From Candidatus Avelusimicrobium faecicola (GTDB lineage: Bacteria; Elusimicrobiota; Elusimicrobia; Elusimicrobiales; Elusimicrobiaceae), in the NCBI GenBank assembly GCA_900540405.1, contig UQFW01000004.1:1-45981 (forward strand): DNA of 45,981 nucleotides, read 5' to 3'. The position numbers were made by a program, and so were the translations under genes. This document shows, piece after piece, positions 31,833 to 37,981 of this stretch. How positions within the stretch are numbered: position 1 is the first letter of the stretch; every line of letters begins with the position of its first letter. The notes under the pieces were generated by a model. The model did not search any database. It was not told where the DNA came from and saw only the letters and a list, made by a program, of their open reading frames with translations.

Positions 31833-31838
31833 TATAAT
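31833..31838 (+). promoter_or_regulatory. Extended -10 of tRNA-Ser (TGC + TATAAT)
   Basis: AATTTGCTATAATAA, 27 bases before the tRNA. A second -10-like TACAAT at 31853-31858 would place the RNA start at the mature 5' end. Confidence 0.55.
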
Positions 31839-31865
31839 AACTAGGTACTTAATACAATTTGCTTT

Positions 31866-31952
31866 GGAGAGGTGGCCGAGTGGTTTAAGGCACAGTCCTG
31901 GAAAGACTGCATACGGGAAACCGTATCGAGAGTTCGAATCTCTCCCTCTCCG
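31866..31952 (+). tRNA. tRNA-Ser (GGA)
   Basis: 87 bases. Acceptor stem GGAGAGG/CCTCTCC with discriminator G, as expected for Ser. The anticodon stem CAGTC/GACTG holds the loop CTGGAAA, anticodon GGA. The long variable arm ATACGGGAAACCGTATC confirms class II. T loop TTCGAATC. CCA is not encoded. The last 18 bases (31935-31952) recur exactly at 32140-32157, and the last 14 at 32343-32356. Confidence 0.96.
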
Positions 31953-31960
31953 AAAATTTG

Positions 31961-31985
31961 AAACCCCGCTTAAAGCGGGGTTTTT
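31961..31985 (+). terminator. tRNA-Ser terminator
   Basis: AACCCCGCTT-AAAGCGGGGTT stem followed by TTT. It is enclosed by a 12-bp inverted pair made of the tRNA end (31947-31958) and its complement (31986-31997). Confidence 0.8.
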
Positions 31986-32157
31986 AATTTTCGGAGAATG
32001 GCAGCAACACCAACTGCTTGGTGTTGCGTGAGAGTGAGAAGCCCGGAGCGATGTTTTTGTTTGAGCAGGCGGAGCCGCGAAAGGCAAAAACCGCGAGGGC
32101 GGTTCCGGGCGCAATTTCCGTCAGGAAATTGACGCAGGACGAATCTCTCCCTCTCCG
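31986..32157 (+). repeat. tRNA-nested repeat element, copy S1 (next to tRNA-Ser)
   Basis: Same architecture as the tRNA-Leu elements but with tRNA-Ser ends. AATTTTCGGAGA is the inverted tRNA end; then comes a perfect 10-bp hairpin GCAACACCAA with loop CTGC (32004-32027), then GAGAG-containing sequence, the core CGGAGCGATGTTTTTGTTTG, GGCAAAAACCGCGAG, a hairpin AATTTCC-GTCA-GGAAATT (about 32112-32130), and an exact 18-base copy of the tRNA-Ser 3' end. The core and loops match the Leu elements while stems and ends differ. No protein gene for movement is present. Confidence 0.82.
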
Positions 32158-32170
32158 CCAGTTTTCTTAC

Positions 32171-32277
32171 TAAAAAGCCCTACTTCTTTGTTGCTCACTT
32201 GCTCGAATACCTCGGCGCTACCGCGCCGCTACGCACAGTATACTTCGCAAGTTCGCGCCTAGAATTAGGGCTTTTTA
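32171..32277. repeat. Hairpin element type II, copy a
   Basis: The outer arms TAAAAAGCCCTA (171-182 of the 32 kb block) and its complement (32266-32277) enclose an inner part with GATACCTC-like AATACCTCGGCGCTACCGCG, CAGTATAC and CGCCTAG. It is preceded directly by the second copy of the tRNA-Ser 3' end. The same inner motifs occur in copy b at 32370-32474. Confidence 0.65.
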
Positions 32278-32342
32278 TTTTGAAAACTCGCTCTCTTTTG
32301 TTGGGAGCAAAACCGGGGGACACTTTTGGGCGGTATGCGGTT

Positions 32343-32356
32343 TCTCTCCCTCTCCG
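32343..32356 (+). repeat. Third copy of the tRNA-Ser 3' end
   Basis: TCTCTCCCTCTCCG, 14 bases identical to the tRNA-Ser end, placed immediately before hairpin element type II copy b, just as the second copy precedes copy a. Confidence 0.7.
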
Positions 32357-32369
32357 TTTTTTTCTTCCC

Positions 32370-32474
32370 AAAATCCGTTTATTCGTTGTTGTTCGGTCGG
32401 TCAGATACCTCCGCGCTACCGCGCGTGTATGGCAGTATTCCTCCCTCCGCTCACGCCTAGAATAAACGGATTTT
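32370..32474. repeat. Hairpin element type II, copy b
   Basis: Perfect 15-bp outer arms (AAAATCCGTTTATTC and complement, 32370-32384 and 32460-32474). The inner part GATACCTCCGCGCTACCGCG ... GGCAGTATTC ... CGCCTAG is shared with copy a while the arms are unrelated: covariation-like evidence for a selected structure. Confidence 0.7.
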
Positions 32475-32523
32475 TGTTTGAAAAATCCCCTGGCTTGCGG
32501 TTGATAGAGCGTTTTTGAATGAT

Positions 32524-32584
32524 TGGCAGCAACACCAACTGCTTGGTGTTGCGTGAGAGTGAGAAGCCCGGAGCGATGTTTTTG
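32524..32584 (+). repeat. Truncated tRNA-nested element, copy S2
   Basis: 61 bases identical to 31999-32059 (CTGC-loop hairpin through GATGTTTTTG). The rest of the element is missing. From here to 32662 nothing else is recognisable. Confidence 0.8.
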
Positions 32585-32662
32585 CCGGAATATCCCGCGC
32601 CTTTATATAGCTTTTTCTTTCTTTTTAGTGCAAGTAGTCAGGTGCTTTTGGCCGGGGCCTTT

Positions 32663-33421
32663 CTAAAACAACCAAGGCGCAATATAAAAGGAAATCATCA
32701 TGCCCAGGGAATAGCTGGTCACGTTGGCGGCTAAACCTAAATAGCCGGCCTCTTTCCAGGATAAAACTTTGCGGTTGCACAGCCAAATAAATACGGATTC
32801 AAACACAAAGCAGAATATCCACAAAAAGGCCGTTTCACTGATGTAAGCGGCTAAAAACCGCCAAGAAACAAACATGGTAATAATGTTGGAAACAGCCACG
32901 GCATACAGCACGCGGTAGGATTTATCCGTATAGGTTAAAAAGGCCCAGGCGGCGGCCAGTTCCAACACTAAAATAATAATAAAAGAAGTCCACGCGTCCC
33001 GCCGCATTAAAATACTGGACGGATTTTCCAGCGGGGCGGGCTCTACGGTAAGGGCATGGTCGTCCACATATACCTTAAACCCGCTGCGCAGGGTGTCCGG
33101 CGTTTTGAAAATGTTGCTTTCGCGTTTGGAGCCGTCTGCAAACCCAATGATTAATTTTTGGTAATGGTCGTATTCATACGCGATAGAAAAGCAGTTTTCC
33201 GGCGTACAATATAATTTTTGCAAGCCGTATGTTCCCAGGGGTTGCGCCTGGATACATTGGTTGTCTTTGCATTGGATTTGCTCGCTGGCATCCGGCAAAA
33301 TGCGCGGCGTTTGGGCCGTGCGGTAAATAAACGTAAACTCCATTTCCGGCTTGGGGGAAACATCCGCCCACAGGGGGAGCGCAGTAAAAGCGAATACAAT
33401 AAGCAACAAAATCTTTTTCAT
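32663..33421 (-). CDS. Exported/membrane protein of unknown function with four C-terminal segments
   Basis: A 252-residue protein. Residues 1-19 are a signal peptide (LPLWA before DVSPKPEMEF). About 20-140 is an exported beta-rich domain with four Cys (QCKDNQC, YCTPENC) suited to two disulfides. About 142-250 has four hydrophobic segments. The D-x-S-P-x-P-E-M-x-F start of the mature protein is a pattern I have seen on unassigned bacterial proteins of the same layout, but I cannot name a function. The gene diverges from the M29 aminopeptidase with 60 bases between, and its end lies against the tRNA-Ser repeat array. Confidence 0.7.
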   Translation of the reverse strand: MKKILLLIVFAFTALPLWADVSPKPEMEFTFIYRTAQTPRILPDASEQIQCKDNQCIQAQPLGTYGLQKLYCTPENCFSIAYEYDHYQKLIIGFADGSKRESNIFKTPDTLRSGFKVYVDDHALTVEPAPLENPSSILMRRDAWTSFIIILVLELAAAWAFLTYTDKSYRVLYAVAVSNIITMFVSWRFLAAYISETAFLWIFCFVFESVFIWLCNRKVLSWKEAGYLGLAANVTSYSLGMMISFYIAPWLF

Positions 33422-33481
33422 TTTTTATTTCCGTACCTTTTTTTGTATTATAACATTATAAGCTAAGAGGGGGAAACCAAA

Positions 33482-34687
33482 ATGTTTTTAACCAAAACAC
33501 AAACCGCAAAATATGCCGATGTTATGCTCTGGGCGTTAAAGTCCGCCCGCCACGGCACGGCTTTTAAGCCCTATGATGTTATTTTACTGCGCTACGAGCC
33601 GTTGGCCCTGCCGCTGGCCGAAGTGCTTTACGCCAAATTAACCGAGCAAAAATTTAATGTTGTCGCCCGCCAAACCAACCCGGATTCTTTTTCCCGCGCG
33701 TTTTATAATCAGGCGGATGACACGCAACTGGCATTTATTGCCCCCGGAGAAAAAGAATTGCAAGCCGGCTTAAACGGGTTAATTTCTCTGCGGGCCCCGG
33801 CGGATTTAACCAGCCTGAAAAATACGGACCCGGCCCGTATTGCCCGGGCGGCGGTGGCGCATAAACCCTTGCGGGAAATTTTGGACGCGCGCGAACAAGC
33901 CGGGCAATTTGCCTGGACTTTGTGCAATTACCCGACGGAAGAACTGGCCAAACGTGCGGGGTTAAGCGTAAAAGAATATGCCGCGCAAATTGCCCGCGCC
34001 TGCTACTTAAATGAAAAGGACCCCGTCAAAAAATGGGCGGAAGTGACGGCCCAAATGGAAGAAATCGGCCGGTGGCTTTCTGCCTTGCCGGTGGAGCGTT
34101 TCCGCGTGCAGTCTGCCAATATGGATTTTGAAGTCCTCTTGGGGCAGGAGCGCCGTTTTGTGTCCGGCGGCGGGTGCAATATTCCGTCTTTTGAAATTTT
34201 TACCTCGCCCGACTGGCGCGGCACGCGCGGCGTGTATTTTGCCGATTTATCCTCCTACCGCAGCGGAAACTATGTAAAAGGCATCCGCCTGGAATTTAAG
34301 GACGGCCGCGTGGTAAAAGCCACGGCTCAGCAAGGCCAAAACTTTGTGCGCAAAATGTTGGCTATGGACGAAGGCGCCGCCCAAATTGGGGAATTTTCTT
34401 TAACGGACAGGCGTTTTTCCAAAATTACCAAATTTATGGCGGATATTTTGTACGACGAAAACTTCGGCGGCAAGTACGGCAACTGCCATGTGGCGGTGGG
34501 GGCCAGCTATGCCGACACCTACACCGGGGACGTAAGCCGCTTGGACGAAACATTAAAGAAAAAATTGGGCTTTAATTCTTCCGCCTTGCATTGGGATTTG
34601 ATTAATACGGAAGATAAAACCGTCACCGCCATTCTGAAAAACGGCCAAACCCAACTGGTGTACGAAAACGGACAATTTAAGTATTAA
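33482..34687 (+). CDS. M29 family aminopeptidase (AmpS/PepS type)
   Basis: A 401-residue thermophilic-type metal aminopeptidase, normal family length. Seen: NIPSFEIFTSPDW with a Glu ligand after residue 235, IGEFSLTDRRFSKI with a second Glu, DENFGGKYGNCHVAVGASY with the conserved His, and HWDLI with the last His/Asp ligands near the C-terminus. In many relatives the motif is HIALG; here it is HVAVG. It has no signal peptide, so it is cytoplasmic. AGAGGGGG precedes the ATG. Confidence 0.92.
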   Translation: MFLTKTQTAKYADVMLWALKSARHGTAFKPYDVILLRYEPLALPLAEVLYAKLTEQKFNVVARQTNPDSFSRAFYNQADDTQLAFIAPGEKELQAGLNGLISLRAPADLTSLKNTDPARIARAAVAHKPLREILDAREQAGQFAWTLCNYPTEELAKRAGLSVKEYAAQIARACYLNEKDPVKKWAEVTAQMEEIGRWLSALPVERFRVQSANMDFEVLLGQERRFVSGGGCNIPSFEIFTSPDWRGTRGVYFADLSSYRSGNYVKGIRLEFKDGRVVKATAQQGQNFVRKMLAMDEGAAQIGEFSLTDRRFSKITKFMADILYDENFGGKYGNCHVAVGASYADTYTGDVSRLDETLKKKLGFNSSALHWDLINTEDKTVTAILKNGQTQLVYENGQFKY

Positions 34688-34701
34688 TTCCCGTTTGTTT
34701 T

Positions 34702-34727
34702 AGGCCCCTGCGGGGGCCTTTTTTTAT
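34702..34727 (+). terminator. Terminator of the M29 peptidase gene
   Basis: AGGCCCC/GGGGCCT stem, loop TGCG, then TTTTTT. Confidence 0.85.
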
Positions 34728-34811
34728 GGGAAAATTGGCTCCGCTCCGTCGGAAAACCGCTCCGGCGGCGGGCAAAAAACCAGCCCGGCAACCACCCGCC
34801 CGCTACATAAA

Positions 34812-34876
34812 GGACCTAGACAATTTTTAGGTCTAAAGACTCTGGTTTTGGCCGTACAAAAGATTTATTCTATAAG
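34812..34876 (+). promoter_or_regulatory. Promoter A with upstream inverted repeat
   Basis: The inverted repeat GACCTA (34813-34818) / TAGGTC (34828-34833) lies about 15 bases upstream of -35 TTGGCC (34848-34853), with a 17-base spacer and -10 TATAAG (34871-34876). The same arrangement precedes the gene at 35853. Confidence 0.65.
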
Positions 34877-34907
34877 TAAGAAGTAAAAAACATACAGGAG
34901 AATACTC

Positions 34908-35687
34908 ATGAAAAAAGTATTTTTATATACCCTTTTAACTGTTTTTTGTGCCGGGGCGGTAAATGCCTTCCCGGGGGATGTGGCGTTTCCTCAAGTGAAC
35001 GGATTGGACGGTAAAATCCAAAAAACCAAAATGATACGCCAGCAAAACGTGGCCGCTTTGCAGAAGGACGTTTTAAGCGCCGCCGTAAGCGCTAAGAACG
35101 AAATTGCCCGCCTGCAAGAGCCTAATTTTTCCTTGGCGTTGCAATCCATTGTTAAAGTAATGGATGCTTACAACGCCTTGCGCCGGGTGTCTGCCTCGGC
35201 CGCGGCGGCAACCAGTTTTGAAATTAATGCCCCGTTCAAAGCCGGGTGGGGCGCCCAATTAAAAATGGCCGAATTTGTCTTGCGCGAAAGCGTAGTTCTG
35301 CCGGAAAGTATGCAAGGGGAATTTGATGCGTGGGCTAACCAAGTATTGCAGGACGTAGCCAGCGCGGTAAACGCGCCCGCCGCCAGAGAAACTTTGGAAA
35401 AATTATCTTCCGCCCGCCGCACCATTAACACCATGAAAACCTACAATGCGGGTTATGTGTTGCAAGCGTTGGCCCCGGTTATGGATGCGCATAACGCTTT
35501 ACGCAAAGCGGACCCTGCTTTAGCGGCTTTAGTCAGCCGGGAAATCAACAAACCCATTAAGGCCGGCTTTGGCGGCAACGGCGTGGTTATTTCCCGCTTT
35601 GTGCAAATGGAAAGCGTGGTAGTAAGCGGCAACTTGCAGTATGAGTTGGATGCCTGGGGCGCCGCCATGGAACGGGATTTGAAATAA
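34908..35687 (+). CDS. Exported protein with two copies of an unnamed about 75-residue domain, paralogue 1
   Basis: A 259-residue protein. The signal peptide ends VNA before FPGD. Two halves are clearly repeated: copy 1 about 73-150 (LQSIVKVMDAYNALRR ... EINAPFKAGWG ... ESVVLPESMQGEFDAW) and copy 2 about 183-258 (LQALAPVMDAHNALRK ... EINKPIKAGFG ... ESVVVSGNLQYELDAW). The same domain occurs twice, more diverged, in the next gene. The conserved points are MDA-[YH]-NALR, EIN-P-KAG, ESVV and the ending Q..[EF]DAW. I recognise no known family. CAGGAGA precedes the ATG. Mostly helical and soluble, so probably periplasmic. Confidence 0.75.
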   Translation: MKKVFLYTLLTVFCAGAVNAFPGDVAFPQVNGLDGKIQKTKMIRQQNVAALQKDVLSAAVSAKNEIARLQEPNFSLALQSIVKVMDAYNALRRVSASAAAATSFEINAPFKAGWGAQLKMAEFVLRESVVLPESMQGEFDAWANQVLQDVASAVNAPAARETLEKLSSARRTINTMKTYNAGYVLQALAPVMDAHNALRKADPALAALVSREINKPIKAGFGGNGVVISRFVQMESVVVSGNLQYELDAWGAAMERDLK

Positions 35688-35706
35688 AAGATTTGTTGTC
35701 CTCCGG

Positions 35707-35741
35707 GGAACCGCTTGTTCAGGCAGGCGGTTCCTTTTTTA
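35707..35741 (+). terminator. Terminator after paralogue 1
   Basis: GGAACCGC/GCGGTTCC stem followed by TTTTTT. Confidence 0.85.
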
Positions 35742-35757
35742 TTGCCGGGGCCGGAAA

Positions 35758-35815
35758 GGGCCTAGAAAAATAGGACCAAAAGACCCTTGACGAAGATGGG
35801 TGTATTTTTTAGACT
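35758..35815 (+). promoter_or_regulatory. Promoter B with upstream inverted repeat
   Basis: GGGCCTA (35758-35764) and TAGGACC (35771-35777) form an inverted pair, followed by AAAAGACCC, -35 TTGACG (35787-35792), a 17-base spacer and -10 TAGACT (35810-35815). Parallel to promoter A in order and spacing. Confidence 0.65.
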
Positions 35816-35852
35816 AATAATAAGCACTTAAACTTGTAATAAGGAGAATACC

Positions 35853-36827
35853 ATGAATAAATTTTTAGCGCTGGCAACGGCTGTATTGGTAAGCGGTGTT
35901 GCTTTTGCGGCGGAAACTTGGCCGGATAACCAAGATAACAAAACGCAGAAAAAAGCCAACGCCCAAGATGTTGCAAATAACCCGATTCAAGCGTCCATGG
36001 CGGGCAAATCTTCTCGCGTGGCGGGCGAACGCATGGATGTCCCGGATATTGAAAACTTGAAAAAACGCGAAGAATTGGCGAAACGGAACAGAAAAAATAA
36101 TCCCGCAGTGGCGCCGGTCAATGCGGGGGTAAGCGCCCGCCTGCAATCCGCGTTGGAAAAACGCAGTTCCGCGAAACGGAGTGCGGCGGACAATCTGTCC
36201 GATGGCCAGTTGACTTTTGCCCGGGCGTGGGTAGATTTTACCTCTGCCGCCAAAACGCGGGCTTATTATGATTTTAATTACAACTTCCAAATTATGGACC
36301 CTGTGCGGGAAGCCTTTATGAGCCTTTCCCAAGAAGAACAGGTAGGCGTTGCCAATATGGCCAACCAGCCGGTTGTGTTTAAGAACGGCAAAAAGACCAC
36401 CTTGGAAGCGTATATCCGCATGGAATCCGTTAATTTAACGCAAAGAGAACAGGCTGTTTTTGATGCGTTCCGCGCGGCTTTAACAAAAGCGTCCGTGTCT
36501 GCGCGCAACCAGGCTGTCAACCCGGCGTTGCCTAAAGCCTATGCCCAGGCGGTAGTGTCCTTGCGCCAAACGGTAAGCCGCACGCAAGATGTAAATACCG
36601 TTTTGCAGGCTGTAATGGCCCCCATGGACGAATTTTACGCCCAGTTAGAGGCAAATCCGGCATTGGGCCCGGCTATGGCCAAAGAGTTTGTAAAACCGGT
36701 CCAAACCTCCGGCGGTGTTGTTAAACCGGCTGAGTTTATCAGTGCGCATGCGATTGAGGTGTTGAGCCAGCCTACGCAAGACAAATTGTTTGAGTTTGTG
36801 AAAGACTTGAACCGCTTGTCCCGCTAA
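35853..36827 (+). CDS. Exported protein with two copies of the same unnamed domain, paralogue 2
   Basis: A 324-residue protein with a signal peptide ending AFA before AETW. About 20-120 is a charged, probably disordered linker. Two diverged copies of the domain of the preceding gene follow: about 137-215 (FNYNFQIMDPVREAFMSL ... YIRMESVNLTQREQAVFDAF) and about 248-320 (VLQAVMAPMDEFYAQLEANP ... EFVKPVQTSGG ... FEFVKDL). The relation rests on the shared M-x-P/x-M-D start, the xFVKP/xEINxP segment, the ESV strand and the acidic-aromatic ending, all read by eye. AAGGAGA precedes the ATG. Same promoter design as its paralogue, so they are probably co-regulated though separately transcribed. Confidence 0.7.
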   Translation: MNKFLALATAVLVSGVAFAAETWPDNQDNKTQKKANAQDVANNPIQASMAGKSSRVAGERMDVPDIENLKKREELAKRNRKNNPAVAPVNAGVSARLQSALEKRSSAKRSAADNLSDGQLTFARAWVDFTSAAKTRAYYDFNYNFQIMDPVREAFMSLSQEEQVGVANMANQPVVFKNGKKTTLEAYIRMESVNLTQREQAVFDAFRAALTKASVSARNQAVNPALPKAYAQAVVSLRQTVSRTQDVNTVLQAVMAPMDEFYAQLEANPALGPAMAKEFVKPVQTSGGVVKPAEFISAHAIEVLSQPTQDKLFEFVKDLNRLSR

Positions 36828-36849
36828 TCTGCCTTACTTTATAAAAATA

Positions 36850-36886
36850 CCGCCCGGTGTTTCGGCTCCGGGCGGCTCTTTTTTGT
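36850..36886 (+). terminator. Terminator after paralogue 2
   Basis: CCGCCCGG/CCGGGCGG-type stem followed by CTTTTTT. Confidence 0.8.
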
Positions 36887-36978
36887 TGGGTGCTATGTTG
36901 GGGTGTGAACAATAAAAAACGCGCCGCTTGGGCGCATTTTCGGCCGGGAAACCGGGTTTATAACTACTGCTCACAATA

Positions 36979-37004
36979 AACCCCGGGCGTGAACCCGGGG
37001 AGTT
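36979..37004 (-). terminator. Terminator of the nrd operon
   Basis: CTCCCCGGGTT/AACCCGGGG-type stem with TTTATTG on the minus strand, directly after the nrdG-like stop codon. Confidence 0.7.
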
Positions 37005-37628
37005 TTATATTTCGTCGTGCATTACTTTTAAGGTGGCTTTGGTTTTGGCTACCGGTAAACATTCCTGTACCCGGTAATGGGTGCCGTCCGTCAGCGCGCG
37101 GATAGCTTCAATATCGCTGTCCGTCAGTACGGTTTTATCGTAAGTGGTGCGAAATTCGTACGGTACGCCGGATTGCACGATTAACTGCATGGATTCTTTC
37201 AAAATAGCCGGGTTGAAATCCACCCCGGTAATCAGGGAGTATTTTTCCAGCGGGGCTTTTAGGTCCATGGCTACATAATCCACTAGTTTACGGGCATAGG
37301 CTTCGCGCAATACTTCCGGGCGGGTGCCGTTGGTATCTAATTTGAGGGCAAAGCCCATAGCCTTGATTTGGGCCATAAAATCCAGTAAATCCGCATGAAT
37401 AGTAGGTTCGCCGCCTGTCACAACAACGCCTTCCAGCGTGCCTTGGCGGCGCGTAAGGAAGGCGAAAAGTTCTTCTTGTGGCATGGGTTCCATGTATAAA
37501 TGCGGGTAGACTAATTCCGGGTTGTGGCAATAGCGGCAACGGAAGTTGCAACCTTGCGTAAAAACCACTGCCGCCGGGCGGCCGGGAAAGTCTATGAGGG
37601 TAAACTTAATAAGTCCGCCGATTTTCAT
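37005..37628 (-). CDS. nrdG: Anaerobic ribonucleotide reductase activase (radical SAM, NrdG)
   Basis: A 207-residue radical SAM protein that puts the glycyl radical on class III ribonucleotide reductase. The FeS cluster motif is CNFRCRYC, in the setting FTQGCNFRCRYCHNPELV. VVTGGEPTIH is the SAM-binding GGE, and LKLDTNGTRPEVL follows. It belongs to the longer NrdG2-like form (IGGLIKFTLIDFPGRPAAVVF start). It is the last gene of the nrdD-large, nrdD-small, nrdG series, starting 26 bases after the small gene, and the operon order fits the activase role. Confidence 0.93.
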   Translation of the reverse strand: MKIGGLIKFTLIDFPGRPAAVVFTQGCNFRCRYCHNPELVYPHLYMEPMPQEELFAFLTRRQGTLEGVVVTGGEPTIHADLLDFMAQIKAMGFALKLDTNGTRPEVLREAYARKLVDYVAMDLKAPLEKYSLITGVDFNPAILKESMQLIVQSGVPYEFRTTYDKTVLTDSDIEAIRALTDGTHYRVQECLPVAKTKATLKVMHDEI

Positions 37629-37654
37629 AATGAAACCAAAATAGACTTACCGGC

Positions 37655-37855
37655 TTATTTGTCGCACCCGCAACCGACGTGCATGGTTTTGCGCAGGGCA
37701 AATTCTTCTTTTTTGCCTTTGTTCCAGTTTTGTACCGGGCGCAAATAGCCCACTACGCGGGAGTAAACTTCACATTTAGAGCCGTGTACTTCGGACAATT
37801 CTTGTTTAAGTTCGGAAATTTTGTTTTCTACTACTTTCTTTTCTTGAGCGGTCAT
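37655..37855 (-). CDS. Separate glycyl-radical domain of class III ribonucleotide reductase (NrdD-small)
   Basis: A 66-residue protein matching the C-terminal end of NrdD, which is normally part of one chain. CEVYSRVVGYLRPVQNWNKG (28-47) holds the glycyl-radical loop, with Gly36 in RVVGY as the expected radical site, followed by KKEEFALRK and a Cys-rich tail GCGC. Residues 3-24 are a short amphipathic helix. The gene has its own AGGAGA ribosome site, its own ATG at 37855 and lies 126 bases after the stop of the large part. So this is a designed split, not a frameshift. It would have to bind the large subunit to complete the active site, comparable in principle to the spare glycyl-radical protein GrcA (YfiD) for pyruvate formate-lyase. 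Confidence 0.85.
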   Translation of the reverse strand: MTAQEKKVVENKISELKQELSEVHGSKCEVYSRVVGYLRPVQNWNKGKKEEFALRKTMHVGCGCDK

Positions 37856-37882
37856 TTGAGTCTTTCTCCTAAAATACTTCTT

Positions 37883-37943
37883 GTTGTCCGCACGCGGCGG
37901 CCCTACCTTTATAGGGTAGCGCTTTTGCGCGTGCGGATACAAC
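37883..37943 (-). other. Branched stem structure between the two NrdD parts
   Basis: The outer stem pairs 37883-37896 (GTTGTCCGCACGCG) with 37928-37943, with a two-base bulge. An inner stem CTACC/GGTAG (37903-37907 and 37915-37919) sits inside. No T run follows on the minus strand, so it is not a standard terminator. Confidence 0.65.
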
Positions 37944-37981
37944 TGCTTTTTTAGATTATGCTTAACCTAAAAAGGATATAA

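Noticed and set aside
31800..32114. 104-codon open frame on the minus strand across tRNA-Ser
   Set aside because: It is the antisense translation of tRNA-Ser and its repeat element, a well-known kind of false gene.
32171..32474. Integron attC sites
   Set aside because: Hairpins with variable arms and conserved inner motifs recall attC, but the GTTRRRY/RYYYAAC boxes are absent, there is no cassette gene between them, and no integron integrase is seen.
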